A stretch of DNA of 12,826 nt from JAWKWA01 sp041397765. GTDB lineage: Bacteria > Pseudomonadota > Alphaproteobacteria > Rhizobiales > Hyphomicrobiaceae. The position numbers and the translations under genes were made by a program. Shown piece after piece: positions 1 to 6,633 of this stretch. The stretch lies in NCBI GenBank assembly GCA_041397765.1, contig JAWKWA010000039.1, positions 1 to 12,826 of the forward strand. Reading direction: 5' to 3'. Under the pieces are notes generated by a model. The model ran no database searches, had not been told where the DNA came from, and was given only the letters and a program-made list of their open reading frames with translations. Within the stretch, counting starts at the first letter, position 1. Each line of letters begins with the position of its first letter.

Positions 1-999
1 GGCGAAGGGACGGCCGCACGGACAATAGCGCGCATCGTGGTAGATGCCGGCATCGCCCATGGCGTAGCGGATCAGCGGAAAGGTGTCGTGGATGAGGCTC
101 GTCACCACGATCTCGCCATGCTCGCCGTCGCCGACATGCCGCCCGGTTGCCGGATCGATCACCTCGATCAGGAAGCCCGGCTCGATATTGTGCATGAGGC
201 CGGGACGCTCGCGCGTGCCGATGCCATGCTCGCACGGATACATGTGGTCGACGCGGGTCTGCGTCGCGCCGTAGTGGTTGAAGAAGGGCGCCTGCCAGAG
301 CCTCTCCTGCTGCTCGAACCAGGAATAGCCGGCGCCCTCGCCCCCGCCCATCAGCGCCTTCACCGCCTGCAGGCTGCCGCGCTCGAGCCCGACCGCGGCC
401 ATGTGGCCGATATAGGAAGTGGTCGCCATGATGGCGTGCGGCTTGAATTTCTCCATCAATTCGAGCTTGCGGCCGACGTCGTAGGTTGCGACCGGAAAGA
501 CGGTGAGGCCGTAATCTTCCAGGCCGTAGATTTCGATGCGGCCGCCGCCCAGCATCGACACCGGGTAGCAGAGGAACACGCGGTCGCCCGGCACGAGGCC
601 GGCCCAGCGGTAGAAATAGGCGCTGACCGAGAAGGCGCGCCGCCGCTCGGCATAGGTCGCGGCATGCAGCTCGACTCCCTGACCGCTGGTGCCGCTGGTG
701 TTGAAGACGAGAAAGGGCTCGGCGCCCGCTGTGACGGCGGCAAGACGCTTGCCGTAGGGAGGCGCGCCCGCCTGATCGGCGACGAAATCGGCCTTGCGCA
801 CGATCGGAACCGACGAGGCGAAGTCTGCGAGCGTGCGGATGTCGCGCGCCTGCGCGCCCATCGCCGTCCAGTGGTCGCGGTAGAAGGCGTTGCGCCGCCA
901 GGTCTCGGCGACGAGCGCCGACACGCGTGTCGTCTGATAGCGCTCGATCTCCTCGCGCGCCGCCCGCTCGAACTTCGGGTCGTGAAGTCTCGGCTCCAT
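1..999 (-). CDS. PaaK-like acyl-CoA ligase (paralogue 1), 3' end cut by window edge
   Basis: Adenylate-forming ligase of the phenylacetate-CoA ligase (PaaK) type, expected to convert a carboxylic acid, ATP and CoA to an acyl-CoA in the cytoplasm. The first 333 residues are visible and the frame is still open at base 1, so the C-terminal part, about 115 residues by comparison with its paralogue, lies outside. Seen: the P-loop NTSGTSGQG at about residues 100-108, YGATQ at 243-247, CEHGIGT at 256-262, the ribose/hinge region LIRYAMGD ending at about 316, and CPCGR at 326-330. The ATG at 999 follows a GGAG about 9 bases upstream and gives an N-terminus (MEPRLHD) matching that of the paralogue at 7433-8785 (MERRIHD). 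The two proteins align by eye without a gap over all 333 residues, so they arose by duplication. It lies 65 bases after the acyl-CoA dehydrogenase stop and is the last operon gene visible. The acid it activates is unknown. Confidence 0.92.
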   Translation of the reverse strand, partial: MEPRLHDPKFERAAREEIERYQTTRVSALVAETWRRNAFYRDHWTAMGAQARDIRTLADFASSVPIVRKADFVADQAGAPPYGKRLAAVTAGAEPFLVFNTSGTSGQGVELHAATYAERRRAFSVSAYFYRWAGLVPGDRVFLCYPVSMLGGGRIEIYGLEDYGLTVFPVATYDVGRKLELMEKFKPHAIMATTSYIGHMAAVGLERGSLQAVKALMGGGEGAGYSWFEQQERLWQAPFFNHYGATQTRVDHMYPCEHGIGTRERPGLMHNIEPGFLIEVIDPATGRHVGDGEHGEIVVTSLIHDTFPLIRYAMGDAGIYHDARYCPCGRPFA

Positions 1000-1034
1000 C
1001 GCACCATTCTCCGTAAGCGAAACGTCTCGCGCCT

Positions 1035-1061
1035 CCGGCCGGCTGCCGTCCCGCCGGCCGG
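1035..1061 (-). other. Intercistronic hairpin (9-bp perfect stem, 9-nt loop)
   Basis: Arms CCGGCCGGC (1035-1043) and GCCGGCCGG (1053-1061) are perfectly complementary, with a 9-base loop. It lies in the gap between the acyl-CoA dehydrogenase stop (1065) and the ligase start (999). No T-run follows in the direction of transcription, so it is not a standard intrinsic terminator. RNA stabilisation, processing or partial attenuation is possible. Very GC-rich DNA makes such stems easier to find by chance. Confidence 0.45.
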
Positions 1062-1064
1062 GCG

Positions 1065-2234
1065 TCAGGGATCGAGGAAGTCGAACGGCAGTCCGTTGCG
1101 ATAGAGATCGCGACCGATATTGCTCTTCTGCACGAGGCTGGCGCCGTCATAGATCTGGAAGGCCTTGGCATCGCGCATCAGCCGCTCGGCATCGAGCGCG
1201 CGGGTGAGGCCGCTCGCGCCCATCACCTCGACGGCTTCCGTGACGATGCGCATCGCGACATTGGCGCAATGCAGCTTGGTCATCGCCGCCTCGGTGCCGA
1301 CGGCGCGCGTGTTCTCGCTCTCCAGGCGCCGCGCCGTCGTCTTCCAGAGGGCGCGGGCGGCGGCGAGCGCGGTCGCAAGATCGGCGAGATGGAACATCAT
1401 GCCCTGATGCTCGAACAGCGGCTTGCCGAACTGCTTGCGGTCGCGGGCATGGCTCATCGCCAGGTCGAGCGCGGCGCGCGCGACGCCGAGCGCGGTGGCG
1501 GCGCAATGGAGACGCGACTCGTTCAGCGTCAGCATGGCGATGCGGAAGCCCTCGCCTTCCTCGCCGAGGCGATTGCCGATCGGCACGGCGACATTCTCGA
1601 AGGTGAGCTCGGCGACCGGGCTGCCACGCAGGCCGATCAGCGGCTCGGCGGGTCCGCGCGCGAAGCCCGCCATGCCGGCCTCGACGACGAAGGCGGTGAG
1701 GCCGCGCGATCCGGCCTCGAGGTCGGTCTTGGCGAAGACGGTGAACACGTCGCCGACATTGCCATTGGTGCACCACATCTTGCGGCCGTCGAGCCGGTAG
1801 ACGTCGCCGTCGCGCCGCGCGGTGGTGCGGATCGCGCCGACGTCCGAGCCGCCGCCGGGCTCGGAGATCGAGATGCACGGGATCAGCTCGCCGCCGGCGA
1901 GCCGCGGCAACAGGCGCGCCTTCAGGGCAGGCTGGGCGGCCTCGGCGATCGGCACGACCGAATCGGTCGAGTTGTTGAAGGTGAGCGCGACGGCGCCGCT
2001 CGCGCGCGCGATACGCTCGGAGATCAGCAGAGGCGTCAGCAGGTCGCGGCCGAGCCCGCCATATTCCTCGGCGATACCGAGGCCGAACAGACCGGCCTCG
2101 GACATGGCCTGCCAGAGATCGCGCGGGAAGACATCGTCGGCATCGACAGCGCGGGCGCGCGGCGCGATGCGCTCGGCAATGAGCCGGTCGACTGTCGCGA
2201 GCACCCGCGCGCGTGTCGCTGCGTCGAAGGCCAT
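1065..2234 (-). CDS. Acyl-CoA dehydrogenase family flavoprotein 1
   Basis: Predicted cytoplasmic FAD enzyme of 389 residues, a usual family length, expected to introduce an alpha,beta double bond into an acyl-CoA and pass electrons to ETF. Seen: the flavin/substrate motif SISEPGGGSD at about 122-131, KMWCTNG at 152-158, the C-terminal domain motif RKQFGKPLFEHQG at 266-278, and the C-terminal flavin-contact block around FQIYDGASLVQ at 359-369. The position where most members carry the catalytic Glu (IYEG) is Asp363 here. The ATG at 2234 is chosen because GGGGAGGA lies 7 bases upstream. The open frame continues upstream into the crotonase gene, but that extension has no family similarity. It begins 22 bases after the crotonase stop. 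It is a paralogue of the dehydrogenase at 3673-4830: the N-termini are alike and both end in GLPF-D/E. The acyl substrate is unknown. Confidence 0.93.
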   Translation of the reverse strand: MAFDAATRARVLATVDRLIAERIAPRARAVDADDVFPRDLWQAMSEAGLFGLGIAEEYGGLGRDLLTPLLISERIARASGAVALTFNNSTDSVVPIAEAAQPALKARLLPRLAGGELIPCISISEPGGGSDVGAIRTTARRDGDVYRLDGRKMWCTNGNVGDVFTVFAKTDLEAGSRGLTAFVVEAGMAGFARGPAEPLIGLRGSPVAELTFENVAVPIGNRLGEEGEGFRIAMLTLNESRLHCAATALGVARAALDLAMSHARDRKQFGKPLFEHQGMMFHLADLATALAAARALWKTTARRLESENTRAVGTEAAMTKLHCANVAMRIVTEAVEVMGASGLTRALDAERLMRDAKAFQIYDGASLVQKSNIGRDLYRNGLPFDFLDP

Positions 2235-2256
2235 GACACCATCCTCCCCGCGGTCA

Positions 2257-3078
2257 CTATTTGCCGAACCGCCACTGACTGAAGTCGGGCTTGCGCTTCT
2301 CGAGGAAGGCGCTCGCGCCCTCGTTCTGCTCGCCCGTCTCGAAATAGTCGGGGCGAACATGGTTCAGCACCTCGAACAGGTCCTTCTGCATGGTGAGGCG
2401 CTCGTCGAGAATGTACTGGAAGGAGTGCTTGACGGTGGCGATGCAGGTTGGCGAGAGCGCCATGATCTCGTCGGCCCATTTCTTCACCTCGGCGTCGAGC
2501 TCGGCCATCGGCACGACGGCGTTGACGAGACCCCAGGCGAGCATCTGTTGCGCCGAGTAGCGCCGGCAGAGCATCCACATCTCTCGTGCGCGCTTGTGGC
2601 CGATGATGTTGGCGGCGTGCGCGACCATGTAGCCGCCGGCGGGCGAGCCGACACGCGGGCCGTTCTGCCCGAAGCGGGCATGCTCGGCCGCGATGGTGAT
2701 GTCGCAGAAATATGCGAGATGGTTGCCGCCGCCGATGCACCAGCCGTTGACGCGGGCGATCACGGCTTTCGGGCATTTGATGATCAATTCGGCGGTGTGA
2801 TAATCCTCTTCCCTGGTGCCGCCCTCCTTCTCCCAGTTGACGTCGCCGCCGGCCGAGAAGGCGCGCTCGCCGGCGCCGGTGAAGACGATGACGCCGACGT
2901 CCTTGTCCGCCTCGGCGCGCTTCAGCGCGTGCTCCCACTCGTAGATCGTGTTCTGGGTGAAGGCGTTCAGCTTCTCGGGCCGGTTGATGGTGATGGTCGC
3001 GATGTGATCCTTCACGTCGTAGAGGATGTCGCGATAATTGCCCTTCTCGATGTGATCGAACTTGCGCGTGGCGGTCAT
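2257..3078 (-). CDS. Crotonase-fold enzyme, MenB/BadI-like branch
   Basis: 273-residue enoyl-CoA hydratase/isomerase superfamily protein. The oxyanion-hole segments FSAGGDVN (about 74-81) and GWCIGGGNHLA (112-122) are present. GQNGPRVGS (137-145), the stretch EMWMLCRRYSAQQ (166-178) and the C-terminal EKRKPDFSQW (260-269) resemble naphthoyl-CoA synthase MenB and the ring-cleaving 2-ketocyclohexanecarboxyl-CoA hydrolase BadI more than ordinary hydratases. In those proteins the GS(F/V)D segment carries a functionally important Asp. Here it reads GSPA, with Ala147, so the reaction may differ from ring closure or cleavage. The ATG at 3078 follows GAAGGGAG 9 bases upstream, and an in-frame ATG further up encodes no conserved sequence. 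Neighbours (dehydrogenases, a BadH-like SDR, a thioesterase) support a role in breakdown of a cyclic or branched acyl-CoA. Hydratase activity is the main alternative. Confidence 0.92.
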   Translation of the reverse strand: MTATRKFDHIEKGNYRDILYDVKDHIATITINRPEKLNAFTQNTIYEWEHALKRAEADKDVGVIVFTGAGERAFSAGGDVNWEKEGGTREEDYHTAELIIKCPKAVIARVNGWCIGGGNHLAYFCDITIAAEHARFGQNGPRVGSPAGGYMVAHAANIIGHKRAREMWMLCRRYSAQQMLAWGLVNAVVPMAELDAEVKKWADEIMALSPTCIATVKHSFQYILDERLTMQKDLFEVLNHVRPDYFETGEQNEGASAFLEKRKPDFSQWRFGK

Positions 3079-3123
3079 CGGCGGAAACTCCCTTCTGTCA
3101 TGGTGTGGTGGCATGGCTCGGTG

Positions 3124-3633
3124 TCATGGCGAGACCCCGCGCAGGACGATGGCCCGACCGGCTGCGACGGGAAGGCCGATGTTTTGATGACGCGCGGCGA
3201 TCGACGAGAGCCTTGCCAGACGCGTATCGTCGATCGCGACGACCCGGCGGCTCGCATGGTCGACATGCAGATAGAGCGTCTCTTGCGCGGCGGCGATCTC
3301 GCCGCTCGCCGATTTCGCCATCAGATAGAGGACGTGCACGGCCTTGGCCGTCACGCCGGCGATCTTGACGAACACCTCGAGCCCCTCGCCCTCGCGGATC
3401 TCGGCAAGAAAAGTCTGGTGCTGCTCGGTGACGAAGAGGGCGCGGGCGGTGCGGGCGCAATAGTCGCGCGAGAGATCCATGCGGCCGAAGAAGGCGCGCG
3501 CCGCATCCTCGAACAGGATGCCGTACCAGCCGACATTGAGATGGCCGTTGTAGTCCATCATCTCCGGGCGCGAGCGAACGGCGCCACAGGGCTCGAGCAG
3601 GGTGAGGTCCGTGATCGGCGTCGTCTCGGCCAT
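3124..3633 (-). CDS. 4HBT-type hotdog acyl-CoA thioesterase
   Basis: 169-residue single hotdog-domain protein. The motif MMDYNGHLNVGWY (about 25-37) matches the conserved D-x-N-G-H-(L/M)-N signature of 4-hydroxybenzoyl-CoA/betainyl-CoA-type thioesterases, where the Asp (D27 here) is catalytic. It is followed by the FEDAAR helix start (41-46). It is expected to hydrolyse an acyl-CoA thioester to free acid and CoA, either releasing an end product or clearing a stalled intermediate. The ATG at 3633 is used; a TTG directly before it is an alternative, and the ribosome site is weak (GGAAAG about 9 bases upstream). It sits 39 bases after the upstream dehydrogenase stop and 45 bases before the crotonase start, consistent with translation from the operon mRNA. 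Substrate unknown. Confidence 0.9.
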   Translation of the reverse strand: MAETTPITDLTLLEPCGAVRSRPEMMDYNGHLNVGWYGILFEDAARAFFGRMDLSRDYCARTARALFVTEQHQTFLAEIREGEGLEVFVKIAGVTAKAVHVLYLMAKSASGEIAAAQETLYLHVDHASRRVVAIDDTRLARLSSIAARHQNIGLPVAAGRAIVLRGVSP

Positions 3634-3672
3634 CAACTGCCACTTTCCGCCGGGCGGGGCATCGGCGCCTCC

Positions 3673-4830
3673 TCAGTCGAGCTCGAAGGGCAGGCCGGAC
3701 TTGTCCAGATAGCGGCCGATCAGCATTTTCTGGATCTCGTTCGAGCCGTCGAAGATCTGGAAGGCCTTGACGTCGCGCATCATCCGCTCGACCGGATAGG
3801 CCTTGGAGAGGCCATTGCCGCCCATCGCCTGCACGGCATCGGTCGTGATGCGCATGGCGGCATCGGTGGTGACGAGCTTGGCCATGGCGGCATAGGTGCT
3901 GGCGCGCTTGGAGTGCTCGGCGGCGAGCATGGCGATCGCCTGGTCCCAGATGGCGCGGGCGGCCGCGAGTTCGGCGGTCATCGAGGCGAGCAGGAATTGC
4001 AGGCCCTGATGCTGGATGATCGGTTTGGCGAACTGAATGCGTTCCTTGGCGTAGACGACGGCGACGTCGAGCGCGGCGGTGGCGACGCCGAGTGCCATGG
4101 CGGAGCAGTTGAGCCGGGCCTCGTCGAGCGAGGCCATGGCGAGCTTGAAGCCCTCGCCCTCGGCGCCGAGGCGGTTCTCGACGGGCACACGCACATTGTC
4201 GAAATAGAGCGGCGTCGTCGGGCTGCCCTTGAGGCCGAGCAGTTCCTCGTCGCGGCCGCGCGTGAAGCCGGCCGCATCGCGCGGCACGACGAAGGCGGAG
4301 ACGCCTTTGTGACCGGCATCCGGGTCGGTCTTGGCGAAGACGGTGTAGACGTCGCCGACCTGGCCATTGGTGCACCAGGCCTTGCGGCCGGAGATGACAT
4401 AGTGGTCGCCGTCGCGCACGGCGCGTGTCACGATGCTGGCGGCATCAGAGCCCGATTGCGGCTCCGACAGGCAGAAGCAGGGGATCAGCCTGCCGGCGGC
4501 GATGCCCGGCAGATATTTGCGCTTCACCGCCTCGCTGCCGCCCTGGACGATCGGTGTCGTAGCGTCGCCGCAGTTGGAGTAGATCAGCGAGACGGCGGCG
4601 CTCTCGCGGGCAAGACGCTCGGAGATCCTGAGCGGTGTCTCCATGTCCGGGCCGCTGCCGCCATAGTCCGGCGGTATCCACAGGCCGAACAGTCCGAGCC
4701 GGCCGGCGGCCTCGTAGATGTCGCGCGGGAACTGTGCCGTCCGGTCGATCTCGGCGGCGCGGGGGCGCACGATCTCGCGGGCGAAACGGCCGACCGTCTC
4801 GAGAATTGCGCGCTGCTCGTCCTTGTCCAT
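3673..4830 (-). CDS. Acyl-CoA dehydrogenase family flavoprotein 2
   Basis: Predicted FAD-dependent acyl-CoA dehydrogenase, 385 residues from the ATG at 4830. Seen: CLSEPQSGSD at about 120-129, KAWCTNG at 150-156, ERIQFAKPIIQHQG at 263-276 and the terminal block FQIFDGSNEIQKMLIGRYL at 357-375. The usual catalytic Glu position (YEG) is Asp361, as in the other dehydrogenase. An in-frame ATG at 4845 would add MEKDG. I prefer 4830 because an AAGGA lies just upstream and the N-terminus then aligns with the paralogue, whereas no ribosome site precedes 4845; the choice is uncertain. It lies between the BadH-like SDR and the thioesterase. Two paralogous dehydrogenases in one operon suggest two desaturation steps or two related substrates. 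Which one acts first cannot be told. Confidence 0.92.
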   Translation of the reverse strand: MDKDEQRAILETVGRFAREIVRPRAAEIDRTAQFPRDIYEAAGRLGLFGLWIPPDYGGSGPDMETPLRISERLARESAAVSLIYSNCGDATTPIVQGGSEAVKRKYLPGIAAGRLIPCFCLSEPQSGSDAASIVTRAVRDGDHYVISGRKAWCTNGQVGDVYTVFAKTDPDAGHKGVSAFVVPRDAAGFTRGRDEELLGLKGSPTTPLYFDNVRVPVENRLGAEGEGFKLAMASLDEARLNCSAMALGVATAALDVAVVYAKERIQFAKPIIQHQGLQFLLASMTAELAAARAIWDQAIAMLAAEHSKRASTYAAMAKLVTTDAAMRITTDAVQAMGGNGLSKAYPVERMMRDVKAFQIFDGSNEIQKMLIGRYLDKSGLPFELD

Positions 4831-4860
4831 GCCGTCCTTTTCCATGAGCCGAAGTGGCGT

Positions 4861-4890
4861 TCGGGGCTGCCACAGGCGCGACAGCCCCGA
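4861..4890 (-). other. Intercistronic hairpin after the BadH-like gene (9-bp stem)
   Basis: TCGGGGCTG (4861-4869) and CAGCCCCGA (4882-4890) form a perfect 9-bp stem with a 12-base loop, starting about 8 bases after the SDR stop codon and before the acyl-CoA dehydrogenase start. Two more pairs (4858-4859 with 4892-4893) follow one mismatch in the transcribed strand. No T-tract follows, so a role in mRNA 3'-end protection, processing or partial termination is more likely than full termination. Confidence 0.5.
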
Positions 4891-4897
4891 GCGGGGA

Positions 4898-5644
4898 TCA
4901 CACCATGGTCAGGCCACCGCTGACACTGATGGTCTGGCCGGTGATGTAGTCGGCGTCCTTGGAGACGAGGAAGCTGACGGCGGCGGCCTGATCCTCGGGC
5001 TTGGCCACGCGACGGAACGGAATGAGCTTCACCATCCGCTTGATCAGCTCGGGGTCCTCGGCGATCTCGGCCTGCAGCAGCGGTGTGTCGGTCGGTCCGG
5101 GCGCCACGCAATTGACGTTGATGTTGTGGCGGGCGTTCTCCCGCGCGAGGCTCTTGGCGAGGGCGATGAGGCCGCCCTTGGTGGCGGAATAGACCGCTTC
5201 GCCGCTGGTGCCGACCCGGCCGGCGTCGGAGGCGAAATGCACGATCTTGCCGCGCTTCCTCTCGATCATCGCCTTCAGCACCGGATGGGTGACATAGAGC
5301 ACGGCCTCCAGATTGATGGCGATGACTTTGCGCCAGTAGTCGGAATCCTCGTCGGCAAAGCGCGACGTGCCGACCCAGCCGATGGTATTGACCAGCGCCT
5401 CGATGGGGCCAAGCTCCTTCTCGACCTTGGCGACGAGCGCGCGCACCGCCTTTTCGTCGGTCTGGTCGCAATGATGGATGGTGAGCGCGGCATCCTTGCC
5501 GGCCTTCGCCTTGACTTCGTCGAGCCCCTTCTGGTTGAGGTCCATGGCAGCGACGTGGAAGCCGTCTGCGATGAGGCGCAACACCACCGCCTGGCCGATG
5601 CCGCCGCCGCCGCCCGTCACGAGCGCAACCTGCTTTCCTGCCAT
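4898..5644 (-). CDS. Short-chain dehydrogenase, BadH-like (2-hydroxycycloalkanecarboxyl-CoA dehydrogenase-type)
   Basis: 248-residue classical SDR, predicted NAD-dependent oxidoreductase in the cytoplasm. Seen: the nucleotide-binding TGGGGGIG at 10-17, Asp35 at the end of beta-2 (favours NAD over NADP), Asn111, catalytic Ser139, and Tyr152/Lys156 in YSATK. The NNAG segment is replaced by NTIGW (86-90). The stretch ASDAGRVGTSGEAVYSATKG (138-157) and the end GQTISVSGGLTMV (236-248) strongly resemble BadH of Rhodopseudomonas palustris, which oxidises 2-hydroxycyclohexanecarboxyl-CoA to the 2-keto ester. That substrate is an inference from remembered similarity; 3-oxoacyl reductase-like activity is the alternative. 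The start is supported by GAGGAGGAGAAG directly before the ATG. Its 3' end carries a hairpin. Occurrence with a MenB/BadI-like crotonase in the same operon suits a keto-acyl-CoA intermediate. Confidence 0.93.
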   Translation of the reverse strand: MAGKQVALVTGGGGGIGQAVVLRLIADGFHVAAMDLNQKGLDEVKAKAGKDAALTIHHCDQTDEKAVRALVAKVEKELGPIEALVNTIGWVGTSRFADEDSDYWRKVIAINLEAVLYVTHPVLKAMIERKRGKIVHFASDAGRVGTSGEAVYSATKGGLIALAKSLARENARHNINVNCVAPGPTDTPLLQAEIAEDPELIKRMVKLIPFRRVAKPEDQAAAVSFLVSKDADYITGQTISVSGGLTMV

Positions 5645-5660
5645 CTTCTCCTCCTCGAGC

Positions 5661-5673
5661 GGCCGTGACGGCC
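5661..5673. repeat. Short perfect palindrome GGCCGT-G-ACGGCC
   Basis: A 6-bp inverted repeat with a one-base centre in the 78-base gap between the amidohydrolase stop and the SDR start, just upstream of that SDR's ribosome site. As an RNA hairpin it would need a larger loop and so be weak. Chance occurrence in GC-rich DNA is quite possible. Confidence 0.3.
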
Positions 5674-5722
5674 AAAGGTTGAAATCGAGCCGGCACGTCG
5701 CCGGCCTTCGTGGAACTGTCGT

Positions 5723-6565
5723 TCAGAAGCCGAACAGGCGCGCGGCGTTCTCGTAGAGGAACTTCGCCTTCGACCTCTCCTTCAGGCCGAGCGCCTCGAT
5801 CTGCTCGAGCGATTCCTTGTGGTCGATGAGCGGGTAATCGGTGCCCCAGAGCACCTTGTCCTGGCCGTGCGAGTTGATGAACTTGACGAGCTCGGGCTTC
5901 CAGTATCGCGGCGCGTGGGCCGATGTGCCGAGGAAGACGTTCGGATGCTTCCAGGCGAGCGCGATCGCCTCCTCGGTCCAGGGCCAGCCGGTGTGCGTGC
6001 ACACGATGGCGAGATCGGGGAAGTAGAGCGCGACGGGATCGAGATGGATCGGCCGGCCGGGCTCGAGCGGCATCAGGTCGAGCGTGTTGCCCATCGAGAT
6101 GATGGCGGGAACGCCGAGCTCCTCGGCCTTGGCGTAGTAGGGGAAATAATGCGCATGGCTCGGCGGCACGCCATAGCCGTGCGGGTGGATGTGCAGGCCC
6201 TTGAAGCCGTGCTCCTTCACGGCCGCCTCGAAGGCGCGCACGCCCTTCATGCGCTCGTGAATGTTGACGCCATAGAGGCCGAAGAGGCGCTTCGGCGCCT
6301 GCGTGACGACCTTCACCACTTCCTCGACGGTCGAGTGCTCGAGCGGACGCTGCTGCTGCACCGACCAGGTGGCGATGGCGCAGACCATGACCTTCTCGAT
6401 GGCGAGATCGTCCATGCGCTTCAGGAAATCCGGCACCTCGTAGCCGACGAAATTCCGCGCGCGGCCGACCTGTGCGAAGCGGCTGTGCTCCTCCTCGTTC
6501 TCGAGGAAATTCTTGGTGATGCCGTAGGGCGTGAAGTCCGAGCAAAGAATGTCAATGGCCGCCAT
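5723..6565 (-). CDS. Amidohydrolase-2 family (ACMSD-like) protein with degenerate metal site
   Basis: 280-residue TIM-barrel protein of the amidohydrolase-2 family, whose known members include metal-dependent decarboxylases and hydrolases of aromatic-catabolism intermediates. Seen: FKGLHIHPHG (121-130), the HTGWPW motif with His191, and GTDYP with Asp243, all typical of the family. Unusual: the N-terminal metal-binding HxH is replaced by LCSD (7-10), and the strand that usually ends in a metal-ligand His (PVxxHxG) reads PAIISMG (153-159). Only two of the usual ligands remain, so the metal may be absent or bound differently. The ATG at 6565 is used, with GAGGAG 11 bases upstream. An in-frame start at 6637 would add a low-complexity stretch without family similarity. 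It sits between two SDR genes in the CoA-ester operon, and its reaction cannot be assigned. Confidence 0.88.
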   Translation of the reverse strand: MAAIDILCSDFTPYGITKNFLENEEEHSRFAQVGRARNFVGYEVPDFLKRMDDLAIEKVMVCAIATWSVQQQRPLEHSTVEEVVKVVTQAPKRLFGLYGVNIHERMKGVRAFEAAVKEHGFKGLHIHPHGYGVPPSHAHYFPYYAKAEELGVPAIISMGNTLDLMPLEPGRPIHLDPVALYFPDLAIVCTHTGWPWTEEAIALAWKHPNVFLGTSAHAPRYWKPELVKFINSHGQDKVLWGTDYPLIDHKESLEQIEALGLKERSKAKFLYENAARLFGF

Positions 6566-6633
6566 CTCGGGTCGGTCTCCTCGTTTCGTCCTTCTTGCGG
6601 GCGCCACGCCTTCGGGCGCCGCCGTGCTCGTTG

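Noticed and set aside
2235..2360. N-terminal extension of the first acyl-CoA dehydrogenase by 42 codons
   Set aside because: The extension overlaps the crotonase coding end, is Ser/Arg-rich and non-homologous; the internal ATG at 2234 has a strong ribosome site and the family's normal N-terminus.
1822..4923. A plus-strand open frame of over 1000 codons opposite the dehydrogenase/crotonase genes
   Set aside because: It has low-complexity Arg/Ala/Asp/Gly-rich translation without any recognisable domain and lies antisense to four genes with clear motifs. Such frames arise from codon bias in GC-rich DNA.
6600..6620. GGCGCC repeated around CGCC-TTCG-GGCG in the gap before the amidohydrolase
   Set aside because: The stem is only 4-6 bp, the stable UUCG-type loop would form only on the non-transcribed strand, and GGCGCC is self-palindromic and common in this composition.
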